Positions 1-11,284 are shown, counted from the first letter of the stretch. The stretch: DNA of 64,000 nt from Burkholderiaceae bacterium (GCA_024235955.1 JACKLJ010000004.1:62001-126000); one strand, 5' to 3'. Notes: generated by a model from the sequence alone, not told the origin. Translations and numbers: made by a program.

Positions 1-266
1 GACCTCACCCGTTGCGGGTAATTCGCGCCCCGATCCCCGACTGTGCAGCGGGTGTTCTATGGGGGGTTAAGTGAAGGAGCGCAAGCGTCTGGGAATGCAG
101 TAACTTTTTCCTAATTTGATAGCAGTTGCCGGGTTACTGTAAAAGTTACGGCAAGATCACCCGGCTTCATGCGGACGTTAGCGCACTTATACGGAAATGA
201 AAAAGGCCCTAAGATGTTGATTCTTAGGGCCTTTTGGACGTTCACGCACTCATGCGGAACTACATT
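1..266. other. Intergenic stretch left of tRNA-Met, no gene seen
   Basis: No convincing coding region is visible. The stretch holds nested inverted repeats: GTAACTTTT at 100-108 with AAAAGTTAC at 141-149, and CAGTAAC at 98-104 with GTTACTG at 133-139. It also holds a direct repeat of the form ggacgttNNcgcactNat at 173-190 and 236-253, which brackets the terminator at 201-235. The direct repeats beside a tRNA could be remains of an attachment site, but no integrase is inside the window. Confidence 0.5.
201..235 (-). terminator. Rho-independent terminator of tRNA-Met
   Basis: A perfect 14-bp inverted repeat, AAAAGGCCCTAAGA at 201-214 and its complement at 222-235, with a 7-nt loop. Read leftwards (the tRNA direction) the stem ends in a T run, as expected for intrinsic termination. 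It could also act on transcripts arriving from the left. Confidence 0.85.
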
Positions 267-343
267 TGGTGGTGGTAGGTGGAATCGAACCACCGACCTT
301 GGGGTTATGAATCCCACGCTCTAACCGTCTGAGCTATACCACC
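267..343 (-). tRNA. tRNA-Met (CAU)
   Basis: On the minus strand the sequence folds as a 77-nt tRNA with the 3' CCA encoded (267-269). The acceptor stem GGTGGTA pairs with TACCACC, the T loop is GGTTCGATTCC, and the anticodon loop TTCATAA gives anticodon CAU. It lacks the mismatched first pair (C1-A72) and GGG/CCC anticodon stem of initiator tRNA, so elongator tRNA-Met is preferred. A lysidine-modified tRNA-Ile2 has the same anticodon and cannot be fully excluded. Confidence 0.93.
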
Positions 344-357
344 GATGGAACCGCGCA

Positions 358-1887
358 TTATAGGGGTTTTTGGGCGCCTGTGGCCGCAGGCAGGCGGGCC
401 AGTTCCTCGGACACCAGGCGCACGATCAGGCGGTCCAGCGTGTCGACCGAGTAGTTGCGCACGTCGTGCACGGTCTCGGTGCCGGGGCCGCTGCCGGGGC
501 GGTTGCGGTCGCGGTAGGTCAGGAACACGAAGCGCCCGCCGGTGTACTGCGCGATCTGGCGCTGGATGTATTCACCCTGCGGGTCGAGCCCGCTGGCGCC
601 CACGCTGAAGATCTTGATGCCCTTGCCCAGCGCGGCCATCATGTCGTCGTCGTACTGCGGGCCGCCGTAGTTGAGGTGCGGGTGCGCGTCGGCCAGCAGC
701 ACCATCAGGCGGGTGGCGCCGCTGCCGCGCCAGTTGAGGGCGTGCACGGCTTCGTGCAGCGCTTCGTTCATGGCCTCGGGGTTGTCGCCGCCGCCGTCGG
801 CCTGCAGCTGGTCGAGCACCTGCTGGAAGCCGGTCAGGTCGTTGGTGAAGTCGTGGCTGCGCAGCAGGAACGCGTCTCCGCGGTCGCGGTAGGCCACCAG
901 GCCGAAGCAGGTGTCGGGCCGGCTGGGCAGGCGAGCCACCTCGTCGGCGATGGTGTGCAGCGTGGCGCGCAGGCGCGCGATCTCGTCGCCCATGGAGCCG
1001 GTGGCGTCCACCAGGAACACCAGGTCCAGCCGCGCGCGGGCCGGCGGTGCGGTGGCGTCGAGCACGATGTCGAGCGCGCTCTGCTGGCCGCGCTTCAGCA
1101 CGCCGGTGGTCCGGGCCACGCCCTGGCGCACGGTCACCTCGTAGCGCTGGCTGGCACCGGCGTCGAAGGCGTCGGGCGCGATCCATGCGCGGCCGGCGGT
1201 GTCGGTGCGTGCCCACATGGCGCCGCCGCTGCTGCCACGCACGGCCACCTCGGCGTCGGGCACGGGGCGGCCCCCGGGGTCGCGCACCTGCAGCAGCGTG
1301 CGCCCGCGCACTTCGCGCGGGCGGTGCGGCACGTCGGTGCGGGCGCGGAAGGCCAGGTACTCGGCGACGTCGGCGTTGTCGTCGACCATGCCGGCGGTGA
1401 CGGGCGCGCCCGCCTGCTGCGGCGCCGCGGCGGCGCCGCGTGCCAGCGGCGCGAGCTTGCCGGAGGGCGGCGGCGCGGGCATGGGTGGTGGCGCCGGCAG
1501 CGCTTCGGCGGGCGCTGCGGCGTCGGCCACCGTGCGTTCGGCCATCGCCACTGCCGCGGGTGCCGGGCGGGCATGGCGGCCCGCGCCGCCGATCTGCAGC
1601 GGGCCGCCGCCGGGCTCGACGTAGGTGCGGACCGGCCGCGCACAGCTGGTGGCCGAAGGCGCCTGGAAATTTGGCGTCTGGCTGCCGGGCTCCTCGGGGA
1701 AGCGCAGGGCCGCGCGATCCACGGTGAACACGTCGGCCGGCGCTGGCGCGGCCCAGGCGATGGGCGTGGCGACCGCCGGGGCCGCGGCGTGTGTGAGCGC
1801 GCCTTGCGCGGCACCGGCCGGGGCGGCCAGCAGCGCGGCGGCGGTCAGCGCCGCCAGGGCGCGGGTGGTGGGTCGTTGGGCGAACAT
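358..1887 (-). CDS. Secreted von Willebrand factor A (VWA) domain protein
   Basis: 509 aa from the ATG at 1887, which has a good AGAAGGAG ribosome site; an upstream in-frame ATG at 2004 lacks one and would bury the signal peptide. Residues 1-30 look like a Sec signal (RPTTRAL then an Ala/Leu core ending in AGAAQ). Residues about 30-190 are Ala/Pro-rich and low complexity. Residues about 195-275 resemble a carboxypeptidase-like beta-sandwich (DPGGRPVPDAEV). The VWA domain starts near 286, with the metal-site motif DATGSMGD at 294-301 (Thr in place of the usual Ser). VWA domains bind ligands through a divalent metal; the partner here is unknown. It is transcribed towards the tRNA gene with no operon partner. 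Confidence 0.82.
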   Translation of the reverse strand: MFAQRPTTRALAALTAAALLAAPAGAAQGALTHAAAPAVATPIAWAAPAPADVFTVDRAALRFPEEPGSQTPNFQAPSATSCARPVRTYVEPGGGPLQIGGAGRHARPAPAAVAMAERTVADAAAPAEALPAPPPMPAPPPSGKLAPLARGAAAAPQQAGAPVTAGMVDDNADVAEYLAFRARTDVPHRPREVRGRTLLQVRDPGGRPVPDAEVAVRGSSGGAMWARTDTAGRAWIAPDAFDAGASQRYEVTVRQGVARTTGVLKRGQQSALDIVLDATAPPARARLDLVFLVDATGSMGDEIARLRATLHTIADEVARLPSRPDTCFGLVAYRDRGDAFLLRSHDFTNDLTGFQQVLDQLQADGGGDNPEAMNEALHEAVHALNWRGSGATRLMVLLADAHPHLNYGGPQYDDDMMAALGKGIKIFSVGASGLDPQGEYIQRQIAQYTGGRFVFLTYRDRNRPGSGPGTETVHDVRNYSVDTLDRLIVRLVSEELARLPAATGAQKPL

Positions 1888-2016
1888 GCCGGCTCCTTCT
1901 AGGTGTTGGAGCAGCATGAAACGGTGGGGGGCCGCGCGCGGGGTTGGCGGTGGGCGACCGAAAGTGAAACGCCCGGTAACGGCAGCACAACCGCAAGCGG
2001 TCATGCAAGCTCAGTC

Positions 2017-2092
2017 AGCTATTCAAACCATAGCTGTATGCGCCCGCCAATTATGGCCTGGAAGCCAATTTCGTCATGAAAACACGGTGCCA
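2017..2092 (-). repeat. Short dispersed repeat (agctat family)
   Basis: Reads on the minus strand as aaattggcttccaggcc, then ggcgggcgcatacagctat, then a return copy of atagct. It lies in the 219-nt gap between the VWA gene and paaF, where no gene is seen. Confidence 0.75.
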
Positions 2093-2106
2093 GGCCAGCC
2101 TCGCCA

Positions 2107-2886
2107 TCAGCGGTTCTGGAACGCCGGCGGACGCTTGTTGACGAAGGCGTCCATGCCTTCCTTCTGGTCGGCGGTGGCGAACAGGGCGTGGAACAGGCGG
2201 CGCTCGAACATCATGCCGTCGGACAGCGGGCCTTCGAAGGCGCGGTTGATGCACTCCTTGGCGGCCATCACGGCCAGGCGCCCCATGCCGGCGATGGTGA
2301 GGGCTGCGCCCAGGGCCTCTTCCATCAGCTTGTCCAGCGGCACCACGCGGCTCACCAGGCCGGCGCGCTCGGCTTCCTCGGCGTTCATCATGCGGGCGGT
2401 GAGCGCCAGGTCCATGGCCTTGGCCTTGCCGATGGCGCGCGGCAGGCGCTGCGTGCCGCCGGCGCCGGGAATGATGCCCAGCTTGATTTCCGGCTGGCCG
2501 AAGCGCGCGTTGTCGGCGGCGATGATGAAGTCGCACATCATGGCCAGCTCGCAGCCGCCGCCCAGCGCGAAGCCGCTCACTGCGGCGATCACCGGCTTGC
2601 GGATGCTGCGCAGGGTTTCCCAGTCGCGGGTGATGTAGTCCTCGGTGTAGACGTCGGCGAAGCTGTAGGTGGCCATGGCGCCGATGTCTGCGCCGGCGGC
2701 AAAGGCCTTCTCGCTGCCGGTGATGACCATGCAGCCGATCGCGTCGTCGGCATCGAACGCCTTCAGCGCGCGGCCCAGCTCGCGCATCAGCTCGCCATTC
2801 AGGGCGTTCAGCTGCTTGGGACGGTTGAGCGTGATGACGCCGACCTTGTCGGCTTCGGTGCGGACCTGGATGAATTCGTAGCTCAT
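2107..2886 (-). CDS. paaF: Enoyl-CoA hydratase, probable phenylacetate-pathway PaaF
   Basis: 259 aa crotonase, the usual length. The oxyanion-hole and catalytic region is intact: GGGCELAMMCD has Glu113 and FGQPEIKLGIIPGAGG has Glu133, the 20-residue-spaced Glu pair that adds water across 2-enoyl-CoA. It is divergent from paaG, with a palindromic operator in between that recurs in front of paaA, so I place it in phenylacetate degradation (hydration of the ring-opened dehydrosuberyl-CoA). From sequence alone it could equally be a general beta-oxidation hydratase. Cytoplasmic. Confidence 0.82.
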   Translation of the reverse strand: MSYEFIQVRTEADKVGVITLNRPKQLNALNGELMRELGRALKAFDADDAIGCMVITGSEKAFAAGADIGAMATYSFADVYTEDYITRDWETLRSIRKPVIAAVSGFALGGGCELAMMCDFIIAADNARFGQPEIKLGIIPGAGGTQRLPRAIGKAKAMDLALTARMMNAEEAERAGLVSRVVPLDKLMEEALGAALTIAGMGRLAVMAAKECINRAFEGPLSDGMMFERRLFHALFATADQKEGMDAFVNKRPPAFQNR

Positions 2887-2952
2887 GGCTGCTGGCTCCT
2901 GGTGTTATGGGGGCGTTCCGGGATGGCTCGGCCGCGGCGCGGCTTGGCGCAA

Positions 2953-3006
2953 ACTATAGCGAGGCGCGGAAAGCCCCTCATTAACCGACCGAGTGGTTGG
3001 TTAATG
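2953..3006. promoter_or_regulatory. Divergent paaF/paaG control region with TetR-type palindrome
   Basis: An imperfect palindrome at 2979-3006 (cattaaccgacc, centre, ggttggttaatg) lies between the divergent genes. A minus-strand -10 box TATAGT sits at 2958-2953, so the palindrome overlaps or adjoins the -35 region for paaF. The same arms occur as a perfect palindrome at 24521-24548 before paaA. In beta-proteobacteria paa genes are commonly repressed by the TetR-family PaaR, relieved by phenylacetyl-CoA. That PaaR binds this site is my inference; its gene is not in the window. Confidence 0.75.
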
Positions 3007-3044
3007 TTAAATTCCGCCCTCATACCAAGCAGGAGACAACCCGC

Positions 3045-3845
3045 ATGACCGCCGCAGAACCCGCCGTTTTGGTCGAACAGGACGGCGCCGTCGCCATCCT
3101 CACGCTGAACCGGCCGCAGACCCTGAACAGCTTCACGCGCCAGATGCACCACGAGCTGTGGGCGGCGCTCGACCAGGTGGAGGCCAACCGGGCGATCCGC
3201 GCGCTGGTGCTCACCGGCGCCGGCCGCGCCTTCTGCGCCGGCGCCGATCTGTCGGAATTCGACTTTGCCGAGGGGCCGGACATCATGCAGCGCGCCGACC
3301 CCGGCCCCATCATCGACCAGGCCTTCAACCCCACCACCCGGCGCCTCACCCAGGTGCGCGTGCCCACGGTGTGCGCGGTCAACGGCGTGGCGGCGGGCGC
3401 GGGCGCCTCGGTGGTGATGGCCTGCGACATCGCCATCGCCGCGCCGGGCGCCAGCTTCATCCAAGCCTTCAGCAAGATCGGCCTGGTGCCCGACAGCGGG
3501 GGCACCTGGCTGTTGCCGCAGCGCGTGGGCCTGGCCCGCGCCATGGCGCTGGCCTTCACCGGCGACAAGCTCGCCGCGGCCGACGCCAAGGCCATGGGCA
3601 TGATCTGGGACGTGCAGGACGACGCCCTGGCCGCCGCCAAGGCCATGGCCCAGCGCCTGGCCGCCATGCCCACCAAGGCGCTGGTGGCCACGCGCCACCT
3701 GCTGCGCGGCGCCCACACGCACAGCCTGGACGAGCAGCTCGACCTGGAGCGCGACGTGCAATCGCGCCTGGGCTTCACGCACGACTACATCGAAGGCGTG
3801 ACCGCCTTCCTGCAGAAGCGCCCTGCGCAGTTCAAAGGCGAGTGA
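3045..3845 (+). CDS. paaG: 2-(1,2-epoxy-dihydrophenyl)acetyl-CoA isomerase PaaG
   Basis: 266 aa crotonase-family protein. The start is the ATG at 3045 behind AGGAGAC; an upstream in-frame ATG at 2997 lies in the operator. Unlike paaF it has no Glu at the first catalytic position (AAGAGASVVMACD), but carries Asp150 in the block GLVPDSGGTW, as PaaG isomerases do. The enzyme turns ring-1,2-epoxyphenylacetyl-CoA into the oxepin for ring opening. It heads a tight operon, and its stop overlaps the paaI start (TGATG). Confidence 0.88.
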   Translation: MTAAEPAVLVEQDGAVAILTLNRPQTLNSFTRQMHHELWAALDQVEANRAIRALVLTGAGRAFCAGADLSEFDFAEGPDIMQRADPGPIIDQAFNPTTRRLTQVRVPTVCAVNGVAAGAGASVVMACDIAIAAPGASFIQAFSKIGLVPDSGGTWLLPQRVGLARAMALAFTGDKLAAADAKAMGMIWDVQDDALAAAKAMAQRLAAMPTKALVATRHLLRGAHTHSLDEQLDLERDVQSRLGFTHDYIEGVTAFLQKRPAQFKGE

Positions 3846-4309
3846 TGACGTTACCGCAACCTTCCGAGGCCGAGGCGCAGGATCTGGCGCGCCGCGTGGG
3901 CGCGGCCATGTACGCCGAAGACGCCGCCTCCAGGGACACGCTGGGCATGGAACTGGTGCGTTGCGAGCCCGGCCACGCCACCATGCGCATGGCCGTGCGG
4001 CCCCTGCACCTCAACGGCCACAAGATTTGCCACGGCGGCTTCATTTTCACGCTGGCCGATTCCACCTTCGCCTACGCCTGCAACAGCCGCAACCACAACA
4101 CCGTGGCCAACGGCTGCAACATCGAATTCCTGCGCCCCGCCTATGAGGGCGACGTGCTCACCGCCGAGGGTGTGGAGCAGTCGCTCTCGGGCCGCCACGG
4201 GGTGTACGACATCCGCGTGACCAACCAGAAGGGCCACACGGTGGCGCTGTTCCGCGGCAAGAGCACGCAGATCAGCGGCACGGTGATCCCGGCCGAACCG
4301 GCGGCCTGA
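3845..4309 (+). CDS. paaI: Hydroxyphenylacetyl-CoA thioesterase PaaI
   Basis: 154 aa single hotdog-fold thioesterase, the normal PaaI length. The active-site block reads CHGGFIFTLADSTFAYACN, with His63-Gly-Gly and Asp72 as expected. The start is the ATG at 3845, which shares one base with the paaG stop and suggests translational coupling. PaaI hydrolyses dead-end ring-hydroxylated phenylacetyl-CoA esters and so recovers CoA. It sits between paaG and paaK, as is common in beta-proteobacteria. Confidence 0.88.
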   Translation: MTLPQPSEAEAQDLARRVGAAMYAEDAASRDTLGMELVRCEPGHATMRMAVRPLHLNGHKICHGGFIFTLADSTFAYACNSRNHNTVANGCNIEFLRPAYEGDVLTAEGVEQSLSGRHGVYDIRVTNQKGHTVALFRGKSTQISGTVIPAEPAA

Positions 4310-4333
4310 GCGACAGACATCACGGAGACACCC

Positions 4334-5638
<1,305 letters not shown>

Positions 5639-5670
5639 GCGGGTGGCGGGCGCCGTCGCATAGGGATGGA

Positions 5671-5738
5671 TTCAGGGTCAAATTGACCTCCAACCCAGGA
5701 TGGACGGCCGCAGGCAGCTATCAAAAGAAAAGCAACCC
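5671..5738 (+). repeat. Short dispersed repeat (agctat family)
   Basis: Contains aattgacctccaaccca followed by ggccgcaggcagctatcaaa. It lies in the 221-nt gap between the convergent paaK and hisD genes. No terminator hairpin is obvious there. Confidence 0.8.
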
Positions 5739-5859
5739 TGCATGCCGATGAGCAGGCCGGGTGGTTGATGGCGGCAGCTCCGCAAGCCATCAAGATGTCT
5801 TGCCCGGGTGACTGGCGGGTGGCCGCATCAGGCGGCCGCGGTTCAGCACCGCCGCGGCA

Positions 5860-7182
5860 TCAGGAGCGGCCCAGCCGCATCTCCGCCGCCCCCGCGTGCG
5901 CCTGCAGGCCTTCGCCGTGCGCGAGCACGCTGGCGATCTGGCCGAGCTGGCGGGCGCCGGCTTCGCTGACCTCGATCAGGCTGGAGCGTTTCTGGAAGTC
6001 GTACACGCTCAACGGGCCGGAGAAGCGCGCCGAGCCGCTGGTGGGCAGCACGTGGTTGGGGCCGGCGCAGTAGTCGCCCAGAGACTCACTGGTGTAGGCG
6101 CCCAGGAAGATGGCGCCGGCGTGTTTCAGCAGCGGCTCCCAGCGGTGCGGGTCGCGGCTGCTCACCTCCAGGTGCTCGGGCGCGATGCGGTTGCTGATGG
6201 CGCAGGCTTCTTCCATGCTGCGGGTGTGGATCAGCGCGCCGCGGCCGTTCAGGCTTTTGGCGATGATCTCGGCGCGCGGCAGGGTGGGCAGCAGGCGGTC
6301 GATCTGGGTCTGCACGGCGTCGATGTAGGCGGCGTCGGGGCAGAGCAGGATGCTTTGCGCCAGCTCGTCGTGCTCGGCCTGTGAAAACAGGTCCATCGCC
6401 ACCCAGTCGGGCGGCGTGCTGCCATCGGCCAGCACCAGGATCTCGCTGGGGCCGGCGATCATGTCGATGCCCACGGTGCCGAACACGTGCTTCTTGGCGC
6501 TGGCCACGTACGCATTGCCGGGGCCGGTGATCTTGTCCACGCGCGGCACGGTGGCGGTGCCGTAGGCGAGCGCCGCCACGGCCTGCGCGCCGCCGATGGT
6601 GAAGGCGCGGCTCACGCCGGCGACGTGGGCGGCGGCCAGCACCAGGGGGTTCTTCTCGCCCTTCGGGGTGGGCACGACCATGATGATCTCGCCCACGCCG
6701 GCCACGTGGGCGGGGATGGCGTTCATCAGCACGCTGCTCGGATAGGCGGCCTTGCCGCCCGGCACGTAGATGCCCACGCGGTCCAGCGGCGTGACCTTCT
6801 GGCCGAGCAGGGTGCCGTCGTCGTCACGGTAGGTGGCGGTTTCGCCACCCTGCTTCTTCTGCCACGCGTGGTAGCGGCGAATGCGGGCGGCCGCCTGCTC
6901 CAGCGCGGCGCGCTGTTCGGGCGGCAGACCGTCGAAGGCGGCCTTCAGCTCGGCGGCCTTCAGTTCCAGCGCGGCCATGCTGCCTGCCTGCAGGCCGTCG
7001 AAGCGGGCGGTGTACTCGAGCACCGCCGCGTCGCCGCGCGTGCGCACGTCGGCCAGGATGTCCTTGACGCGCTGCTCGATGGCGTCGTCCTGCTCGGCAC
7101 TCCAGTGCAGGCGCGCCTGGAACTTGGCCTCGAAATCGGCCTCGGCCGTTGAAAGACGGGCGGGGGCAGCTATCAGTTTCAT
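5860..7182 (-). CDS. hisD: Histidinol dehydrogenase HisD
   Basis: 440 aa, normal length. The start is the ATG at 7182, inside the last codons of hisG (4-nt overlap). Typical blocks are present: YVPGGKAAYPSSVLMNAIPA, KITGPGNAYV, GPSEILVLAD, QAEHDELAQS and the C-terminal EHLEV and GPNHVLPTSG. It oxidises L-histidinol to L-histidine in two NAD-dependent steps with a bound zinc. It is the last gene of the leftward murA-hisG-hisD run; the other his genes lie at 42-50 kb. Confidence 0.96.
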   Translation of the reverse strand: MKLIAAPARLSTAEADFEAKFQARLHWSAEQDDAIEQRVKDILADVRTRGDAAVLEYTARFDGLQAGSMAALELKAAELKAAFDGLPPEQRAALEQAAARIRRYHAWQKKQGGETATYRDDDGTLLGQKVTPLDRVGIYVPGGKAAYPSSVLMNAIPAHVAGVGEIIMVVPTPKGEKNPLVLAAAHVAGVSRAFTIGGAQAVAALAYGTATVPRVDKITGPGNAYVASAKKHVFGTVGIDMIAGPSEILVLADGSTPPDWVAMDLFSQAEHDELAQSILLCPDAAYIDAVQTQIDRLLPTLPRAEIIAKSLNGRGALIHTRSMEEACAISNRIAPEHLEVSSRDPHRWEPLLKHAGAIFLGAYTSESLGDYCAGPNHVLPTSGSARFSGPLSVYDFQKRSSLIEVSEAGARQLGQIASVLAHGEGLQAHAGAAEMRLGRS

Positions 7183-7829
7183 ACCGTTTCCGCCTGCGAC
7201 ACGGCGGCGGCGAAGGTGTCGATGATGCGGCGGATGGGCGCGGTCTTGAGCTTGAGCGCGGCCTGGTTGACCACCAGGTGCGAGCTGATGTCCATGATGT
7301 GCTCGACCTCGACCAGCTGGTTGGCCTTGAGCGTCTTGCCGGTGCTGACCAGATCGACGATGGCGTCGGCCAAGCCGGTGAGCGGGGCCAGCTCCATGCT
7401 GCCGTAGAGCTTGATCAGATCGACGTGCACGCCTTTTTCGGCGAAGAAGTCGCGCGCGATGGCGGTGTACTTGGTGGCCACGGTGATGCGCGCGCCCTGG
7501 CGCACGGCGCTCGGGTAATCGAAGCCGGCGGGCACGGCCACCGCCATGTGGCACCTGGCGATCTGCAGGTCGAGCGGCTGGTAGAGCCCGGAGCCGCCAT
7601 GCTCCAGCAGCACATCCTTGCCGGTCACGCCCACATCGGCGCCGCCGTACTCCACGTAGGTGGGGACATCGGTGGCGCGCACCAGCACCACGCGCACGTC
7701 GGGCTGGTTGGTGGGCAGGATCAGCTTGCGCGATTTTTCCGGGTCTTCCAGCACCTCGATGCCGGCGGCCTTCAGCAGCGGCAGGGTCTCGTCGAAGATG
7801 CGTCCCTTGGAGAGGGCGAGGGTGATCAC
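7179..7829 (-). CDS. hisG: ATP phosphoribosyltransferase, short form HisG
   Basis: 216 aa. This is the short HisG-S form: it has the two-lobed catalytic core (LALSKGRIFDETLPLL, then GVTGKDVLLE and DIVSTGKTLKANQL-type blocks) but not the C-terminal regulatory domain of the ~300-aa form. Short HisG needs the synthetase-like HisZ partner for activity and histidine feedback; hisZ is not in the window. It catalyses the first step, ATP plus PRPP to phosphoribosyl-ATP. It overlaps hisD by 4 nt and follows murA by 28 nt. Confidence 0.95.
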   Translation of the reverse strand: MITLALSKGRIFDETLPLLKAAGIEVLEDPEKSRKLILPTNQPDVRVVLVRATDVPTYVEYGGADVGVTGKDVLLEHGGSGLYQPLDLQIARCHMAVAVPAGFDYPSAVRQGARITVATKYTAIARDFFAEKGVHVDLIKLYGSMELAPLTGLADAIVDLVSTGKTLKANQLVEVEHIMDISSHLVVNQAALKLKTAPIRRIIDTFAAAVSQAETV

Positions 7830-7857
7830 GGTTGCGCCTCCTGGCTGGCGAGGGTGT

Positions 7858-9147
<1,290 letters not shown>

Positions 9148-9156
9148 TCAGCAGTG

Positions 9157-9222
9157 GATTCAGAACGAAATCGGGCTCCAGCCCAATGATGACGGGCGGA
9201 AGCAGCTATTGAAAACGTAGTA
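9157..9222 (+). repeat. Short dispersed repeat (agctat family)
   Basis: Contains gaaatcgggctccagccca and then gacgggcggaagcagctat. It fills the 81-nt gap between ibaG and murA, so any ibaG-murA transcript would include it. Confidence 0.8.
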
Positions 9223-9228
9223 ACGGGT

Positions 9229-9468
9229 TCAGCCCTGCGCCGCCCATTCGGCCGGCGTCAGGGTCTTCATGGACAGCGCGTGCACCTCGTCGGTGGCCAG
9301 GCGGCCGCCCAGCGTGGCGTACACGCGCTGGTGCCGCGCCACCGGGCGCTTGCCCTCGAACTCGGCCGAGACGATGGTGGCGAACCAGTGGCGGCCGTCG
9401 CCTTCCACGTCGAGGTGCTCGCACGCCAGGCCGGCGCCGATGAGTTGCTTGAGTTGGTCTGCGGTCAT
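9229..9468 (-). CDS. ibaG: BolA-family protein IbaG
   Basis: 79 aa BolA-like protein, short like IbaG/YrbA rather than the ~105-aa BolA. It shows the family core (FEGKRPVARHQRVYATLGG) and the conserved C-terminal HALSMKTLTPAEW. His in the ARHQ block is the likely cluster ligand when paired with a monothiol glutaredoxin. The position between the mla/yadGH genes and murA matches E. coli ibaG, where it is linked to acid stress and the cell envelope. Confidence 0.9.
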   Translation of the reverse strand: MTADQLKQLIGAGLACEHLDVEGDGRHWFATIVSAEFEGKRPVARHQRVYATLGGRLATDEVHALSMKTLTPAEWAAQG

Positions 9469-9485
9469 GGTGGGGTAGGCGGCGG

Positions 9486-10292
9486 TCAGCCGCGCAGCTT
9501 ATAGCCGGTCTTCAGCAGCCGTAGCGTGACCACGGACACGACCACGAAACTGCCGCCCGCCACCGCCAGGCTGAGCCAGGGCGAGACGTCGCTCACGCCG
9601 AAGAAGCCGTAGCGGAAGCCGTCGATCATGTAGAAGAACGGGTTGAAGTGGCTCAGCGTCTGCCACAGGCCGGGCAGCGAGTGGATGGAATAGAACACGC
9701 CCGCGAGGAAGGTCATGGGCATGACGATGAAGTTCTGGAACACGGCCATCTGGTCGAACTTGTCAGCCCACAGGCCCGCCAGCAGGCCGAGCACGCCCAT
9801 CAGCCCGGCGCCCAGCAGCGCGAAGGCGGCGATCCACAGCACCGAGGCGGCCTGCGGCGGCGCGTACAGCAGCGTCACCAGGTACACGCCCAGGCCCACC
9901 AGCAGGCCGCGCGCGATGGCCGCGCCCACGTAGGCCACGAACCAGTGCCAGCCGGTGAGCGGCGTGAGCAGCGTGAACACCAGGTTGCCCATGATCTTGC
10001 TCTGCACCAGGCTGGAGGCGCTGTTGGCGAAGGCGTTCTGCAGCACGCTCATCATCACCAGGCCCGGCACCAGAAAAGCCACGTAGCTCACCCCCGGGTA
10101 CACCTGCACGCGGTTGCTCAGCACGTGGCCGAAGATCATCAGGTACAGCACGGCGGTGAGCACCGGCGCGGCGATGGTCTGGAAGGCCACGCGCCAGAAG
10201 CGCAGCACTTCCTTGTAGAGCAGCATCTTCCAGCCGTCGTTGGGCGCGGCCACGGCGTGCAGGTGGGGGGTGCTCAGGGTCTTCTCGTTCAT
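9486..10292 (-). CDS. yadH: ABC-2 type transporter permease (YadH-like)
   Basis: 268 aa. The start is the ATG at 10292, which overlaps the ATPase gene by 4 nt. It has about six predicted membrane helices (for example FQTIAAPVLTAVLYLMIFGH and the ABC-2 loop GVFYSIHSLPGLWQ) and the typical ABC-2 end FFYMIDGFRYGFFG. Substrate unknown; YadGH-type exporters resemble NodIJ and drug or lipid exporters. The location beside the Mla genes suggests an envelope role, but that is inference. Confidence 0.88.
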   Translation of the reverse strand: MNEKTLSTPHLHAVAAPNDGWKMLLYKEVLRFWRVAFQTIAAPVLTAVLYLMIFGHVLSNRVQVYPGVSYVAFLVPGLVMMSVLQNAFANSASSLVQSKIMGNLVFTLLTPLTGWHWFVAYVGAAIARGLLVGLGVYLVTLLYAPPQAASVLWIAAFALLGAGLMGVLGLLAGLWADKFDQMAVFQNFIVMPMTFLAGVFYSIHSLPGLWQTLSHFNPFFYMIDGFRYGFFGVSDVSPWLSLAVAGGSFVVVSVVTLRLLKTGYKLRG

Positions 10293-11245
10293 GGCGCACT
10301 CGCGCGGGTGGCGGACTTTGCCGCAGGCGTGCCGCCGGAGGCCATCAGGGCGATGAACACGTCTTCCAGGTCGGCCTTGCGGATCTCCACGTCCTCCACG
10401 GCCACCCCCGCTTCGCGCAGCGCGGCCAGATGGCGCTCGATCTCCGCCGGGTTCTGCGCCGGCAGCTCCACGATGCGCCCCGTGATGCGGGCCTGGTCGG
10501 CCAGCGCCCTGGGCAGTTCGCTGTCGGTCTTGAAGTGAAGGATGTTGGAGGTGGCGTTGGTCAGCAAGGTGCTGGTGCGTTCCAGCGCCACCACGCGGCC
10601 CTGCTTGAGCATGGCGATGCGGTTGCACAGCGCCTCGGCCTCTTCCAGATAGTGGGTGGTCAGCAGCACGGTGTGGCCCTTGCGGTTCAGCCCGGCGACG
10701 AACTGCCACAGGGTCTGGCGCAGTTCCACATCGACGCCGGCGGTGGGCTCGTCGAGCACGATCACCGGCGGCTTGTGCACCAGCGCCTGTGCCACCAGCA
10801 CGCGGCGCTTCATGCCGCCGGAGAGCTGGCGCATGTTGGCTTTCGCCTTGTCGGCCAGGCCGAGGCCGGCGAGCAGCTCGTCGATCCAGTCGTCGTTGTG
10901 CCGCAGGCCGAAGTAGCCGGACTGGAAGCGCAGCGCCTCGCGCACGGTGAAGAACGGGTCGAACACCAACTCCTGCGGCACGATGCCCAGGTGCCGGCGC
11001 GCCTGCACGAAATCGTCCTGCACGTCGAAGCCGTGCACCTTGACGTGCCCGGCGCTGGCCCGCGTGAGGCCGGCCAGGATGGAGATCAGCGTGGTCTTGC
11101 CCGCGCCATTGGGGCCGAGCAGGCCGAAGAATTCGCCTTCTTCGATATCGAAGCTGACGTTGTCGAGGGCCTGGAGGGGGGAGGAGCCCGGTTTACCGGA
11201 AGCCGGATAAACCTTGCTCACCGACTGGAAGGAGATGGCGGGCAT
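10289..11245 (-). CDS. yadG: ABC transporter ATP-binding protein (YadG-like)
   Basis: 318 aa ATPase. Walker A GPNGAGKTT is at 44-52, the signature LSGGM at 141-145, and Walker B VIVLDEP at 161-167, followed by the switch His in LLTTHYLEEAE. The C-terminal tail (~70 residues) is typical of the DrrA/NodI subfamily that works with ABC-2 permeases. It energises the adjacent permease, to which it is coupled by a 4-nt overlap. Confidence 0.92.
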   Translation of the reverse strand: MPAISFQSVSKVYPASGKPGSSPLQALDNVSFDIEEGEFFGLLGPNGAGKTTLISILAGLTRASAGHVKVHGFDVQDDFVQARRHLGIVPQELVFDPFFTVREALRFQSGYFGLRHNDDWIDELLAGLGLADKAKANMRQLSGGMKRRVLVAQALVHKPPVIVLDEPTAGVDVELRQTLWQFVAGLNRKGHTVLLTTHYLEEAEALCNRIAMLKQGRVVALERTSTLLTNATSNILHFKTDSELPRALADQARITGRIVELPAQNPAEIERHLAALREAGVAVEDVEIRKADLEDVFIALMASGGTPAAKSATRASAP

Positions 11246-11284
11246 GGGAACCCACCATTTTAGCGGGCGGGGGCTTTTCCTGCC

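Noticed and set aside
370..1902. Long plus-strand open frame opposite the VWA gene
   Set aside because: It is rich in Gly/Ala/His/Arg with no family motif and no ribosome site. It is a shadow of the minus-strand gene caused by very high third-position GC.
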